Below are positions 47,801-59,407 of a stretch of DNA of 64,000 nucleotides, one piece after another (position 1 is the first letter of the stretch; the number at the start of each line of letters is the position of its first letter). Under the pieces are notes generated by a model. It was not told where the DNA came from, searched no databases, and saw only the letters and a program-made list of their open reading frames with translations. The position numbers and the translations under genes are program-made. Origin of the DNA: Purshia tridentata (lineage: Eukaryota; Streptophyta; Magnoliopsida; Rosales; Rosaceae). The stretch spans positions 48,225-112,224 of the forward strand of contig QANT01002741.1 of the NCBI GenBank assembly GCA_003254885.1. The letters are read 5' to 3'.

Positions 47801-50800
47801 AAAGAAAGGTTGCGTTTGAAGCTGATTCCTTGGAAATGTAGGACTGGATGTAATTTCTGCAATAGAGCTCCCATGCATATAAGATGGGGGGATGCTTGAT
47901 TGCCCCCCAATACTAAATTTATCATCCCAACGGGCTCTCGGTGATGATTCATGTGATTGGGGCAAAGATTGAGATGGCGACGGAGTAGCTAACCAGGTCT
48001 GAGTTTTCTCTCCAGAATCAGAATCCATTTGCCTTATATTTGGATTACTTGCTGGTTGTAGCAAACCCTGAGAGGAGAAGAGAATGTTTGAATTGGACTG
48101 TCGTTGAGATGGAGGGGACAACTTCAAAGCAAAACCTTGAGAAGCGGAAGACTGATTGTACATTTGAGCAAAAGATGCTGCAGGAGTTTTTGCCTCAGTC
48201 ACCTCAGATAAAGGATTAAATCCAGTAGGGCCAAACTTTGCTATAGAGTTATTCTCCTTCGATTGGTCAACCTTGTTAAGAAGCTCAAGGATATTTTGAC
48301 TGTTGTGGTTAAGCCATCCAAAGATTCCACGAGAACATACAAAATAGAAGAGAACAGTAATGTATGATAAGAATACTTTGGAACACAAAAAATAGTAAAA
48401 TATGCTAAAAAATACAAAGAATAGTAAAGAATAATGATGGCTGCAGAGAAATTATACAAAGCTCATTAGTATGCAAAACAATTATTAGGCATGAATCAAG
48501 AACTCCCAATCCTTCATTCTCTCTAATAACAACTACCTTGTTTGGGCAGTGGCATGCATGCCACTAGGACCAACTGATCTGCAGACAGTAGCAGACATAT
48601 CAAATGCCTTACGATCATAAGAGTTGTCTCTTTGGTAGCAATTTTGCTGCTGCTCATATGTTTCACCTTCCCTCCCATAAGAGTTTTGAATAACATGAGA
48701 GCTATTACTCATTTGGCGCTGTTTGTCTCCCATGCCCTCGATATCCTCTTTGTTGCTAGACATAATGCGTTTCATATAATCAAGCTTATTATTATCTTGG
48801 ATTTGCTGGCTGGTTTCCTGATGGACCTTATTTATGTGTGAATTTGGCACAGGAGGAAAGTTAAAAATATGTGAATTTTCTCTGTTCCTTAGAGTATCCT
48901 CTGAACCAGATTTTACGTGCTCTAATTGTCCAGTTGATCTAGAAAATGAAGTTACCCTGGAATCACCATCCTTCTTCCACAGACAACCATCAGAGTTCCT
49001 TACGTGCATGGCTTCATTAGTATCACCTGTCGAACAATCATCCATAATGTTATGGGATCTGAAAATCGAAGCATTTCCACTAGCAGATCGAAAATGGGCA
49101 TTCCTGCCTTCTGGTTTACTGCCTGGTTGGCTAACAATACCACAGGAGTCTATTCTCTGCTGATGTGAATCACATTCTGAGTGATCATTTATTTGACTGG
49201 CCCATGTGTTGTCCAAATGCACAGATGGTTGAACCTGTTGACTTCTCTCCACAGATAGCTTCTGTTGAGGGTTACGATCCAACCACTCACTAGTGTTTTT
49301 GGGAGACTTCTGAATAGATTCATGAGATTCATCCTGGTGGGAAGCTTCTGTATGCTCTGTTGTGAATTGGATACCTGGCTGTTGAAAGCCAGGGAAGCTA
49401 GAATTAACACTGGAATCATTAAGCATGGGAAAAGGTTTTGAACTTAAGGAAGAGGTACTCTGCAGGTTGTTATCAGCCCAACTTCCGTGTTGCTTCTCAC
49501 TGTCCAAGATGCTTGAAGGCTGATTACCAGTTGACAATTCCGTATTTTGAAAAGTCAATCCACTCCACTCCTCCTGTAACCCGGTATCACTACTTGAAGC
49601 TTCTGCCACAGCAGACTGCATAAGTGCGCTCCAGCTTCCACTTTGGAGAGAAGGAAATGCATTTGAATATCCTGTATGGTCAAAAGCATTTCCAAAGCCT
49701 CCAGCACCAATATCACTGCCTTTTACCAAGGAAGCATCCCAAACATTATCATCTGTATTAAACAAAATCTTCTCTTCCATTGGATCTAGGGGAACCAAAC
49801 CCTGTGAAGGACCATGCTGCATTGTTTTCTGCTGAAAGATTTCAGGCCAGCCAACTCGATCTTGCTTTCTATTGAGTTCCTGCAGTGATGTATTTGTTTG
49901 CAAGGCATCCCCTTGCTGTAGGTTCCCGAATGTAGATCCACAATTTATACCTTGAACAGTAACTTGCCCAAACACATTTTTCCCCTGAAACCCTTGTCTG
50001 GATATGGAATCCCCTTGTAGTAAACAAACCTGGTCCGGAGAAGCAGTAGTATAATGATCACCTTCATAGGGGTTACTGAAGGCTGACTGCATAGCAGGCT
50101 TCTGTGCTTGATTGCTAGCCTTGGTCAACATATTTTCAGAATCATGAGACATTGCCTGGAAATGGGAATACTGATTCATAGTCCCTCTTCCACTAGCAAC
50201 AGGAGTACCATATAAAGATGCATCGAACTGCTGAGGAGCCAGACCCATTGAATGCAAAGTCTGACTTTGCTCTTGAGAAAAATAAACTCTATTAGATGCA
50301 TTTTGTCCAGCAGGAGATCCACCACGCTGCACCCAGTTCATTAACATTTGTGGTGTATCATTAACAGGTGTTCCATTAATGAGAGGTGAAAACTGAATCC
50401 CAGAAGCCTGCTTAGTGTTTGCAGAGAACTGATTTACTGAATTTTGTTGCCTTGCATCTCCAAGCTGCTGTAGTTGCTGCTGCCTTTGAAGTTCCTGCAG
50501 TTGCTTGAACATCACGTGCTGCTGCAACAACTGCATGTCATTGTACCCAGACTGCTGCATCGAGTGAAGTTGTTGAATGCCTTGTTGTTGGCCCCCGGCA
50601 AGTTGTTGCTGCCTTCCAACAAAATTAAACTCGGTGGAAGCTTCAGTAATTTCAGACCTTTCTGAATTGGTTGTCAGGGTAGGACTATCACCTGATGCAT
50701 TTTCTTGCTCTGATTTAAGGATAGATAAGCCTCTCGAAGTTAAATTATGTGGAACAAAAACTGTGCTCTCACCCAAAAACTCAAGTTGATTCTGCCTTGC

Positions 50801-51353
50801 TTGGAAATCCTGTCGTCCAAGCATATAGCCATTCGTCTGCAGATGTTGGTTTCTGGGTTGAAGATTGGACAACCCAGGTCTCTGAGTCAATTGTCTATAG
50901 CGTTGATCAAATGACACAGGCAAAGATTCATTTACATGTCCCCTCAATGAATCTGCGAATACCACAATAGATACATTAGGGAATTCAAAAACATGAACTG
51001 GGTTTTTCACATTACCATGAATCAATTTTCTGGGGAGAAAAAAAAATTCTTGTATTTTGAGACTTATCCACTATTCTCAAGACAAAATGTGAACTCCAAT
51101 GCAGTCATGACAATCAAAACAGAGAACTTATAAAGCAATCAAGAAAACCATAAAAAGGGAAACAACTTATACCTAATTGTTGCACGTTATTCTTCAGATT
51201 GGAACTTAGAGGTTCACCGATCTCTCTTTGTTTTTCATGCCACTGATTGTAAATAAGTGCTGGCCAATTAGCATCCACAACTTGAGATTGAAGGGAATAG
51301 TTCTCTGGCTCATATAACTTGTGGATCCTGCCTTCAATTTCGTTACCAGGCAT
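44816..51353 (-). CDS. Long Ser/Gln-rich plant protein of unknown function (dentin sialophosphoprotein-like annotation)
   Basis: Seven coding exons on the minus strand (51353-51173, 50952-48537, 48299-46512, 46206-46158, 46013-45766, 45627-45520, 45047-44816) give 1,673 residues. The N-terminus has MPGNEIEGRIHKLYEPENYS and DANWPALIYNQWHEKQREIG. A Gln-rich block (about residues 240-300, QLQELQRQQQLQQLGDARQQ) and a very long Ser/Asn/Gln-rich disordered middle follow. The C-terminal approximately 230 residues are conserved-looking and probably folded (EQDWALASNRLFEKIEDEFE, SKRRLIFTTQFLQHLLGPAP, FSVINRFAKFH) and end LPRNLPEGVQCLSL. I recall similar plant proteins (Arabidopsis At5g07940/At5g07980 type) annotated only as dentin sialophosphoprotein-related. 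No enzyme motif is visible; a nuclear or RNA-related scaffold is possible but unproven. A non-coding leader exon probably lies near 52580-52750. Confidence 0.85.
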
Positions 51354-53100
51354 TAAATTTCAAGGCACCAAATGTTCCAAGCTAGTTGCTTTTGTGGAAT
51401 ATAGTTATGATCATATATGAGACCATTATGTATCAGACTGTCTCATTGCTAAAAATCTGATTAAGGGAATTTTTTGCAGGCTTTATAAGCAAATTCTAAA
51501 CAAAGATACTACTCCAAAATGGCACAAAATTTCCATAGCAGCATCCCTTAAAATGAACCTGCATGAAAAAAAGAAGTTCCAAGTGGACAAATGAGACTAG
51601 AAGTACTGACAGACAATTTCCACAAAAGAACCATGAATGAGTAAAACTAGTAATTCAAACATGGAAACCACAACCATACTGTAACATTAGATGTAAAACT
51701 CAAGTGGTTCTCATTTATGAGTAATTATTATGTAAAACCGTAACATGGTCACGTGGTTAGTATGGGTGAATGTTATTAATACTATACCCTACAAGTATAA
51801 ACCAGTCATCCACCCATATAATAACACGTGGATTGGTTACACTGCGTGGCCTAATTACAGTTATACACAATAATTTTTCCTCATTTACTGAGAGCCACCA
51901 CAATGGTCTGCCAACTGTAATGCACATTGACAAAGTTACAAATTCCATGCAAGCGTCATACGACTAGTTGCATGTGTATAATTCAATTACTTATAAAGGT
52001 AGGGAGAAAAAGAGACTAGAAATCGAAGTAGGGACTTGGATGGCAGCTTCAAGATTCAAAATTTTCTATATTATGGTGTTGAAAGGAGCTACGAGCAAAT
52101 ATTTTTGCTGAATTTTGCACTTTAGCCCCCAAATTCATGAATCTCATGAGACTTGGAGAGCTAATATCACAAAATGGGAAAGGTAGCAACCAGAACCAAA
52201 AATGCAAATTTACCAAAAGCTTAAGCTAATGAATGTGAGCTCTCGGGTTTTGAGAAAACAAATCAAAGACTGAACAAAAAGCACTTAAAGACTATCTTTA
52301 AGCCATACACAGACAAATTAAAGCAAAAGCAAGGCTCAAACTTAACACCTCAAAACCCTAAAAAAACCAGCTATATGTCTACCTAACAAGCAGTGGAACC
52401 TCAATTCTCCTCAAAATACAAAGAAATCACCATAATTGAGCATCTCTAAGCTAATTTGGCTGAAATTAAGAACAGGCAACCTCAAAATTTTCAACTATAA
52501 GGCTCATTCATAGTTCTTACAGCACAAGGAAGCTAAAGCAAAGAAGGCCTAGCGAGCAAAAGGAGGAGTTGGGAGCTCACAGTGTGATCTAAGCCAAGAG
52601 AATTAGGGTTCTTCAAGAGCTCAAAAAGCACGGCGGCGTCTTTCTCCTCTAGCTCAATTTACAGTTCTTCAAGCTTCAAAACGACGACGCAAATGGCTCT
52701 CTGTTTCAAACTATGTCTCTGGCTCTGAGCTCTCTCTCTCTATATATCTCTCTAAAACTAGTCTGTTTCTGTGCAGAGAAGACTAGAAGCAGAAGAAGAG
52801 TGAGAAACCGAAATTCATTTTTCGGACCAAAAGCCGAAGATAAAGCGATCCAAACAAACACTGCCCAAAAATATGTTTTTCAACCAACTCCAGAGTCTCA
52901 AAGGAAAACGCCGCCCAGGCTCGGAACCGGACCTTAGCCTCGGATGCCCGAAGCCAAAGCAGGGCATTAGAAACATTAACGTACTTCTCAGTAGTTGGTA
53001 CGCTCTTCTCTTATAGCCGTCGGATGAAGATATAGAGTTATTTGACGGCTGATATAGTAGGATGACGTACGCTCTAGCAAGTGTACGTCTTTGCTCGTAG
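51354..53100 (-). other. Leader intron and promoter of the Ser/Gln-rich gene
   Basis: On the minus strand a likely first non-coding exon (about 52750-52588) ends at GATCACACT|GTGAGC. A long leader intron then runs down to just upstream of the ATG at 51353. CT-rich TATATATCTCTC sequence at about 52730-52760 may mark the core promoter. The exact acceptor is not certain. Confidence 0.45.
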
Positions 53101-53901
53101 ATTGAAGGGAAAAAGTAGACGGGATATTCGGATGCCACGCGCATTTGTACACGCGTGGGGTGGTGCACTTTATTTTTCAGGCCACTTTTGGAGCTTTTTT
53201 ATTTAAGAATTTTGTAAGTATATGCTTAGCCTTTTTTTATTTTTTGCGTGTATTTTCCCGCCGCCAGTTTAAGCAATCAAGTTAGGGGTAAGTGGGTGTG
53301 TTAAAGGGCCGAATGGGAACCAGGAAAGAGCGGTGTCTACTATTCTCTAGGGTAGTAGCAGAATTGGGCCAGGCCCAGTGCTAAGCCCACTTATCCTACC
53401 TAACTTTCCAAGCCTAATAGTCTTATATTTTTCCAAAAACAGTTAAAACTTAAATGTGAATAGGAATATTCCAATTCTGACATAGGTGTTGGGTAAATAC
53501 TCATTAGTATCCCTTAGTCTTCATTTATTGCAATGTTTCTAATTATGAGCACAAATTAATTAACCCAATACGAAATATTATTTTGATTTTGAAGCTAAAC
53601 TAATTTCTCAAAGACTCAAACTTTTAGTGTGCGTCTGATGGGGGAATTGAAAATTTCCAAATTTATTTTTGTCGATACGAATAAAGAATGCAATTAATAC
53701 ATTAGTATATTAATTTTGCTATGACCACTATCACCTACTGCAGATTTGTTTGACTTCGGTTTCTGTGCTGAGACTTTGACTTAAGTCGTCGTCGCATCTA
53801 TATCACAAAAGAGTCGGTGGGTGCATACGTACATATATAGATTAGCCGCGAGAAACTTTGACTGTACATTAAGTAGATTAATTTAACAGCAGTGCTCGAA
53901 C

Positions 53902-53974
53902 GGGGATGTAGCTCAAATGGTAGAGCGCTCGCTTTGCATGCGAGAGGTACAGGGTTCGATCCCCTGCATCTCCA
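53902..53974 (+). tRNA. tRNA-Ala (anticodon TGC)
   Basis: A 73-base cloverleaf. The acceptor arm GGGGATG pairs with CATCTCC (with a G-T pair). Then come the D arm GCTC...GAGC and the anticodon arm CTCGC-TTTGCAT-GCGAG with anticodon TGC. A short variable loop and the T arm CAGGG-TTCGATC-CCCTG follow, then discriminator A. The internal A box (TAGCTCAAATGG) and B box (GGTTCGATCCC) are intact, and a T-run follows within 20 bases as pol III terminator. There is no intron and no encoded CCA, as expected for a nuclear gene. Confidence 0.97.
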
Positions 53975-54235
53975 TTTGTATTTAGTTTTGCATGGCCCAC
54001 AAACTTCATGAAGAAAACAGACAGGAAATATGTACAGAACTGTCGAACTGATTTTACACACCATCTCTTCCGGCATGCTTGTTTATTTACATCGAAAAAT
54101 GATTTAGAATAGTTCTTTTGCCTTCTATTGCAGTACTATTCCTCGTGCAAAAGAAAACAAAAGAAAGTTATAATTATTAGTTTTAGTTTTAGGTGATATT
54201 AATGTCATACAAATATCTCATTTAAATATATCAGA

Positions 54236-54902
54236 TTATTGTCGTAACCACAACTTATAATCTGATCCTTTATCAACAAACGTCTGCCAGCTGCCCTCCA
54301 AATTATTTTCCTTTGAGGGATTCCAATCAAAATGACCAAGTTTCATTACTAGTGTATCACCTATCTGTGCAACATAACCTTCATTATTTGCATGGTATAT
54401 TTTCACAGCGCTCCGGCAATGGATTCCAGCCCTTCTCCGAGCTTCGATGAGCTCAGTTATTATTTCGTGAAGACCAAAGTCATATAAATGGTCATAAAAA
54501 ATTGTGGGCTGCGAGAAAATAAGAATTGCAAAGTTAAATAGCTGTTATTCATAAAATAAAAAGATAAAAAGTTCAACGGCAATTGGGTGATTGAGAACTC
54601 ACTGTTCCAGGATGTGTCAAAATGTACGCATATCCCTGTGTAAGCTTTTCTCGTGGAAATGGCCAATGACCCTAAAATGAGATAGAAAAGTTAGAAAGTT
54701 CATCCATTAAATCTTGACTTCTTAGTAGGTAAAAGCTCAGGTTTAATAAGAAAAGATTTAACCGATTGAGTCTTGCGGTTAATTTCTCACTGTCAATGAC
54801 CAATACAAGGATTCAAAATAGTAACCAACTTCTTGTGCCTCAGTAATGGTATTATGATATCATATTTGCGTTCAGTGCATGCCAGTCTGTGTGTGTGTGC
54901 AT

Positions 54903-54945
<43 letters not shown>

Positions 54946-57900
54946 GTCGATCCTGTGTCATGGTTCTCCAAAAATGTGACAGCACGTGAGGGCCACCAAC
55001 CCAAAACTCCAGTTGGTTGACCCAGAGGATCTATTAACCTCCAATATTGGTTATGAAGAGCAGAGTGGAGTATTCCCTGCAAAAGTGCAATGATAAGTAT
55101 GTATTCGGCTAAGATATGTATTCAGTTTGAAACCTTTTTTTAAGAAAGAACTCTAAGTTTTGTCAAGCAAAACCCATGTCAGGCTATTTTCATTTTTTCC
55201 CCTTGGTCTGAGTGAAATCTTCTGGTGCACTTTTTATGAATGATAAAACTGTTTATTTCAATTCAGTTTTTTTTTCTTAAGTCTTTTTTTATTTATCTTA
55301 ACCTTATGTATGGGCAAGTGGTAAACTAAAACAGGATGTAGCTGATACATTCTAGAAGGTACCTTTGTTGTGACATCAAATGCCGAGGAAGTACCACCTG
55401 TGGCATTGATCCAATTAACTATTCGTTGCCGATGAGCATCTACAAAAATAGACAAGTATATGATAAGCAAAACAGAAAATATTTCTTTGCTCCTGGCAAT
55501 GAAGGAGCTTTAATTAATTTACAGGGGCGTCTAATAGTTTTATAGAGGACAAGCTAATGAATGAATTGACACACTGCAATTGAAAAACTATATCGGGGTT
55601 ATCTTCCCTGTTACTGTTCTGTATTCTTGTGTCCTGGTGATTAAAATAAAAATCCACCAGCATTGTACAATAGACCAAAATCTAGAATTTCAACTCTTAT
55701 TGGAGTTGCAAAGTATGTTTAAAGACATACAGGCCAACAAGATATTTTAAAAACCTCCTATTCTATGCCTAGACTAGAAAAAGAATTTTAGTGATTTTTT
55801 ATTGTAACATATAAATCAAAATAGGGGGTATCACAAGGCCCTCTTTGGATGATAAAAATCCGTAACTAACTGAATTCTATCATATCTTACTCCAGATTTT
55901 GACCATTGCTAATTTTATGATTTTGCTTGAAAAATGAACTATTAAGCAGATTTTGAATGGGGAAGTGTGGGTGTTTCGCCATTGACCAAAGATAGTTATG
56001 AATGTCCCTAAAGATGGAACTATAGTTTGCTTTCAACCCCCAATCATACAAATACAACCAAAAAAAAATTAAAAAGTCAATCCACAGTCCACAAGTTCTT
56101 ACCTTGATTGTAACACAAATTCCCATTTTCATAAGCTAAACTGTCCCAATATTCTCCAATAGCAAATGCAGGAGTCGAAGCTTCAATATATTCTTTTACA
56201 AAGGTGCCAGAGAAGCCTCTGCGAACAACACAAAATGGAGTTCAATTGTGCACTATGAATTAAAATATAATAATAATAATATATAAATAAAAATCTGAAT
56301 GCATAAGAGTATTCAGAAGTTCTCAAACATATAGAACTTTGGGATCAAATTAATGAACAGTTGACAGAAGACATTGGCATACCTTCACATTTGGGCTGGT
56401 CTAAACATCAAATTGACATGTGACTATAAAATTATATGGCATTTCACTCAGAATAGGTTTGATATGAAAACTTTGATTTAAGGTGGGGAAAATGTTATAT
56501 AATGCCCTTTGACTCTTTTATCTTGTCTTCCTTTCCTTTGGTCCCAGAATCATAGTTAACTTTTCTATCTCCAAAGTTGAAGTGAAGATCACCATGATGC
56601 TACTGAGTTTTAAAGAATTTACAAATTTTGGGATAGTCTGCTGATGCAGTAGCCACATCATGGAAGCATCTAGAATCAGAAAATTTCAAATAATGGATAG
56701 AAGGGTGTCTGTAAATTACTAAAATACCATTTGAGCTCACGAATTACTAGCATATAAATCAACAAACCACTACTTTTACATCATAAGGTCACTGTAAACT
56801 CCCAACAGACAGAATCTGCATTGTTTTCCTCAAGTTTATATACTAATTATCCTACTTGGAATTTGAAATACATACAAGTCAAAACAAAGAAACAACTTCA
56901 GCCAGAAAAAGATGTTTAAAGAAATATTTGTTAGAAACAGAAATAAGACAAACAACGACCATTTGGCCCCATTCCAAACCGAAAAAGAAAAAAGAAGAAG
57001 AGGAAAACGCCTTCACCTTACGAAATCAAGGCGCCATCCATCAAAACCAATATCATTCCGAAGCCAGTTTAACCACTCCTTTATATCTTTTCTTACGAAG
57101 TCCTTTGAATGATCAATATTGGGTGCTGCATGGAATATATCCCCTACACATAGCATTAACAGCAGATGAGTATGGGGATAAGCTTAAATTTACCAATTTG
57201 ACAGCCTCTAAGACTAGCATATACTTGTAGTCTTCATGGGGTTGTCATATTATCTGACTAATCTTATTCCAACACACACACTGATCATGGGAGGTAAATA
57301 GCATGTTGAGTTCAAGTAGAAACCACTTAGGTAAACTAAGTACATTAAATCAAAATAATCAAGAGATGAAGTGATGCTCATAGAGAGATCATGTCTCACA
57401 GACTCGCACCTTTTCCATTTTAATCTTAAAGCCAATTGGAGGGAGTCCTCACAAACTCAAAATTATGACCCTTCCAAAGGATAAAAATTGTACAGTACCA
57501 AATTAAAATCATTAAAGAAGATCATTTGGGAAAAGAAAATGTTTCTGCTTCACCCATCAAATAAGGAAAAAATAAAGTACCACTTGAAGGATTTCCGTGG
57601 CCTTGAAAATTTGGATCATCACAAACAATTGCTTCAGGCCCCCAAGCAAGCTTCCCACCAAAAATGTTCCAAACACCATTTGGACTCTGAAATCAACAAG
57701 AATGTCAATTTCATCAAGAGGATAACAACAGCATTCATTATAAAGTCATCTCCCAATGAAATTTGCATACCCTGAGTTTAAACTAAAGGTGGCCTCAAAC
57801 ATGGCATGCAAGGTCCATCCTACTGGTGTCATAGTTGTATGTTCATTACAGTGTCACTGATATTTACATAGTAGTCCAGTTTTTTGCATAATAGGATATA

Positions 57901-59370
57901 CAGTGGATGTAAAGAATCAGATTTTATATGAAATGGCCTCTAAAAATTAATATGAAAAGAGTATGAATAGGGAGAATGTATTATGCAATGGATAAAGAAT
58001 GATGGTTCTGCTATACAAAGTGCAATGTTAATCTTATATCTTGTTGAGCCTAATTGCCAATTTGAGTGCTGAGGCTAAATAAAATCAATATGAGCATAAA
58101 GAAAAAGTAAAAAGGAGGAATATTAAAATTTACAAGAGACACTTCAACCACCTTAAAATCAAATATTCGGTTTAAATTTCATTTTTAATGCCTCCTCAAA
58201 GGCCAAATGAAGCATCATTTTTTTTGGACTTCAAGATCCCAAAAAAGTTATTGTTCCCAACTGTTAGCTTCGGTGTACAAAGTTAATAATAGTTTCTTCC
58301 TATATTTTTGTTTTATGTATGGAGAAACTTGCCCACCTTATTTCTCAGAATAACAACTAACCATGTTGTAAAAGAAATCATTCATGTTTCGAGTTTGCAA
58401 CATGAACCAATAAAAAGGTGTTTCGGGATGATTGTACAAACTAACATGAAGTTTATAAATAAATAAATCAATGAAAAAGGAAATCAAGAGTTTACCTGTT
58501 TATGGGCACATCGATGATTTAGGACAACATCTCCCAAGGCCTGTGTTCACAGAAAACACATCTTACTAATCCAACACAAATATTCACACATGATAATCAA
58601 ACAAAATTGAAAACAAGAAGATATCTCTATAACATATGCATAGCATTATTCAGAAATGGGAGTTTACAGTATTGGACCCTATCATCTGACTTTTCAGAAA
58701 AATAATTTCTTTCTATGAGCCTATAACCAACCAAGTGCATTTCCTCAACAATTTTTCACCTTCCATGAAACAGAGAACAAAGAAAGGGAAAATTCTCATA
58801 AACCAGAAACCCATTAAATTGCTCAACAATTGACCTTCAATACCTAAGGTTAAACCATTCAAATTAAAGATCACATAAATACCAGAAGATCATGAGAATG
58901 CATTTCCTCAATGCAGTGTTTAAGTTCTTCCACAGAACCATATGCTGAGTTCAAATTGTAGAGGTCAGAAGGCATATAACCTGCATGTCATTTCATACTG
59001 GTTACAAATGCTGTACACAATTATTGAAAGATCCCCAAACTTAATGATGTCCTAATGCTACTAAGAATACAATGCAGGTACATACACACACACAAACGCT
59101 AGAAGGAAGTTAAAAACTGGACATGGAGTAGATGAACCTTGAGGAGCAACAGATTCCGTTGGTGGTGGTAACCACACTGCCGTTACCCCAGTTTTAGATA
59201 AATCAGCAGCTTTAGGAGCTAAGTCCAGGTACCACTGCTTTCTCCAGCTTTCCCAATTGAAACCTTGGAACTTCAAAAGCAATAGAATAAGATTCAGCAT
59301 AGGTAACAGTCTATCAATTGCATTTTTGTCTCCTGTTAATTAATCAAAGATAACCACTAGTAGATCATAA

Positions 59371-59407
<37 letters not shown>

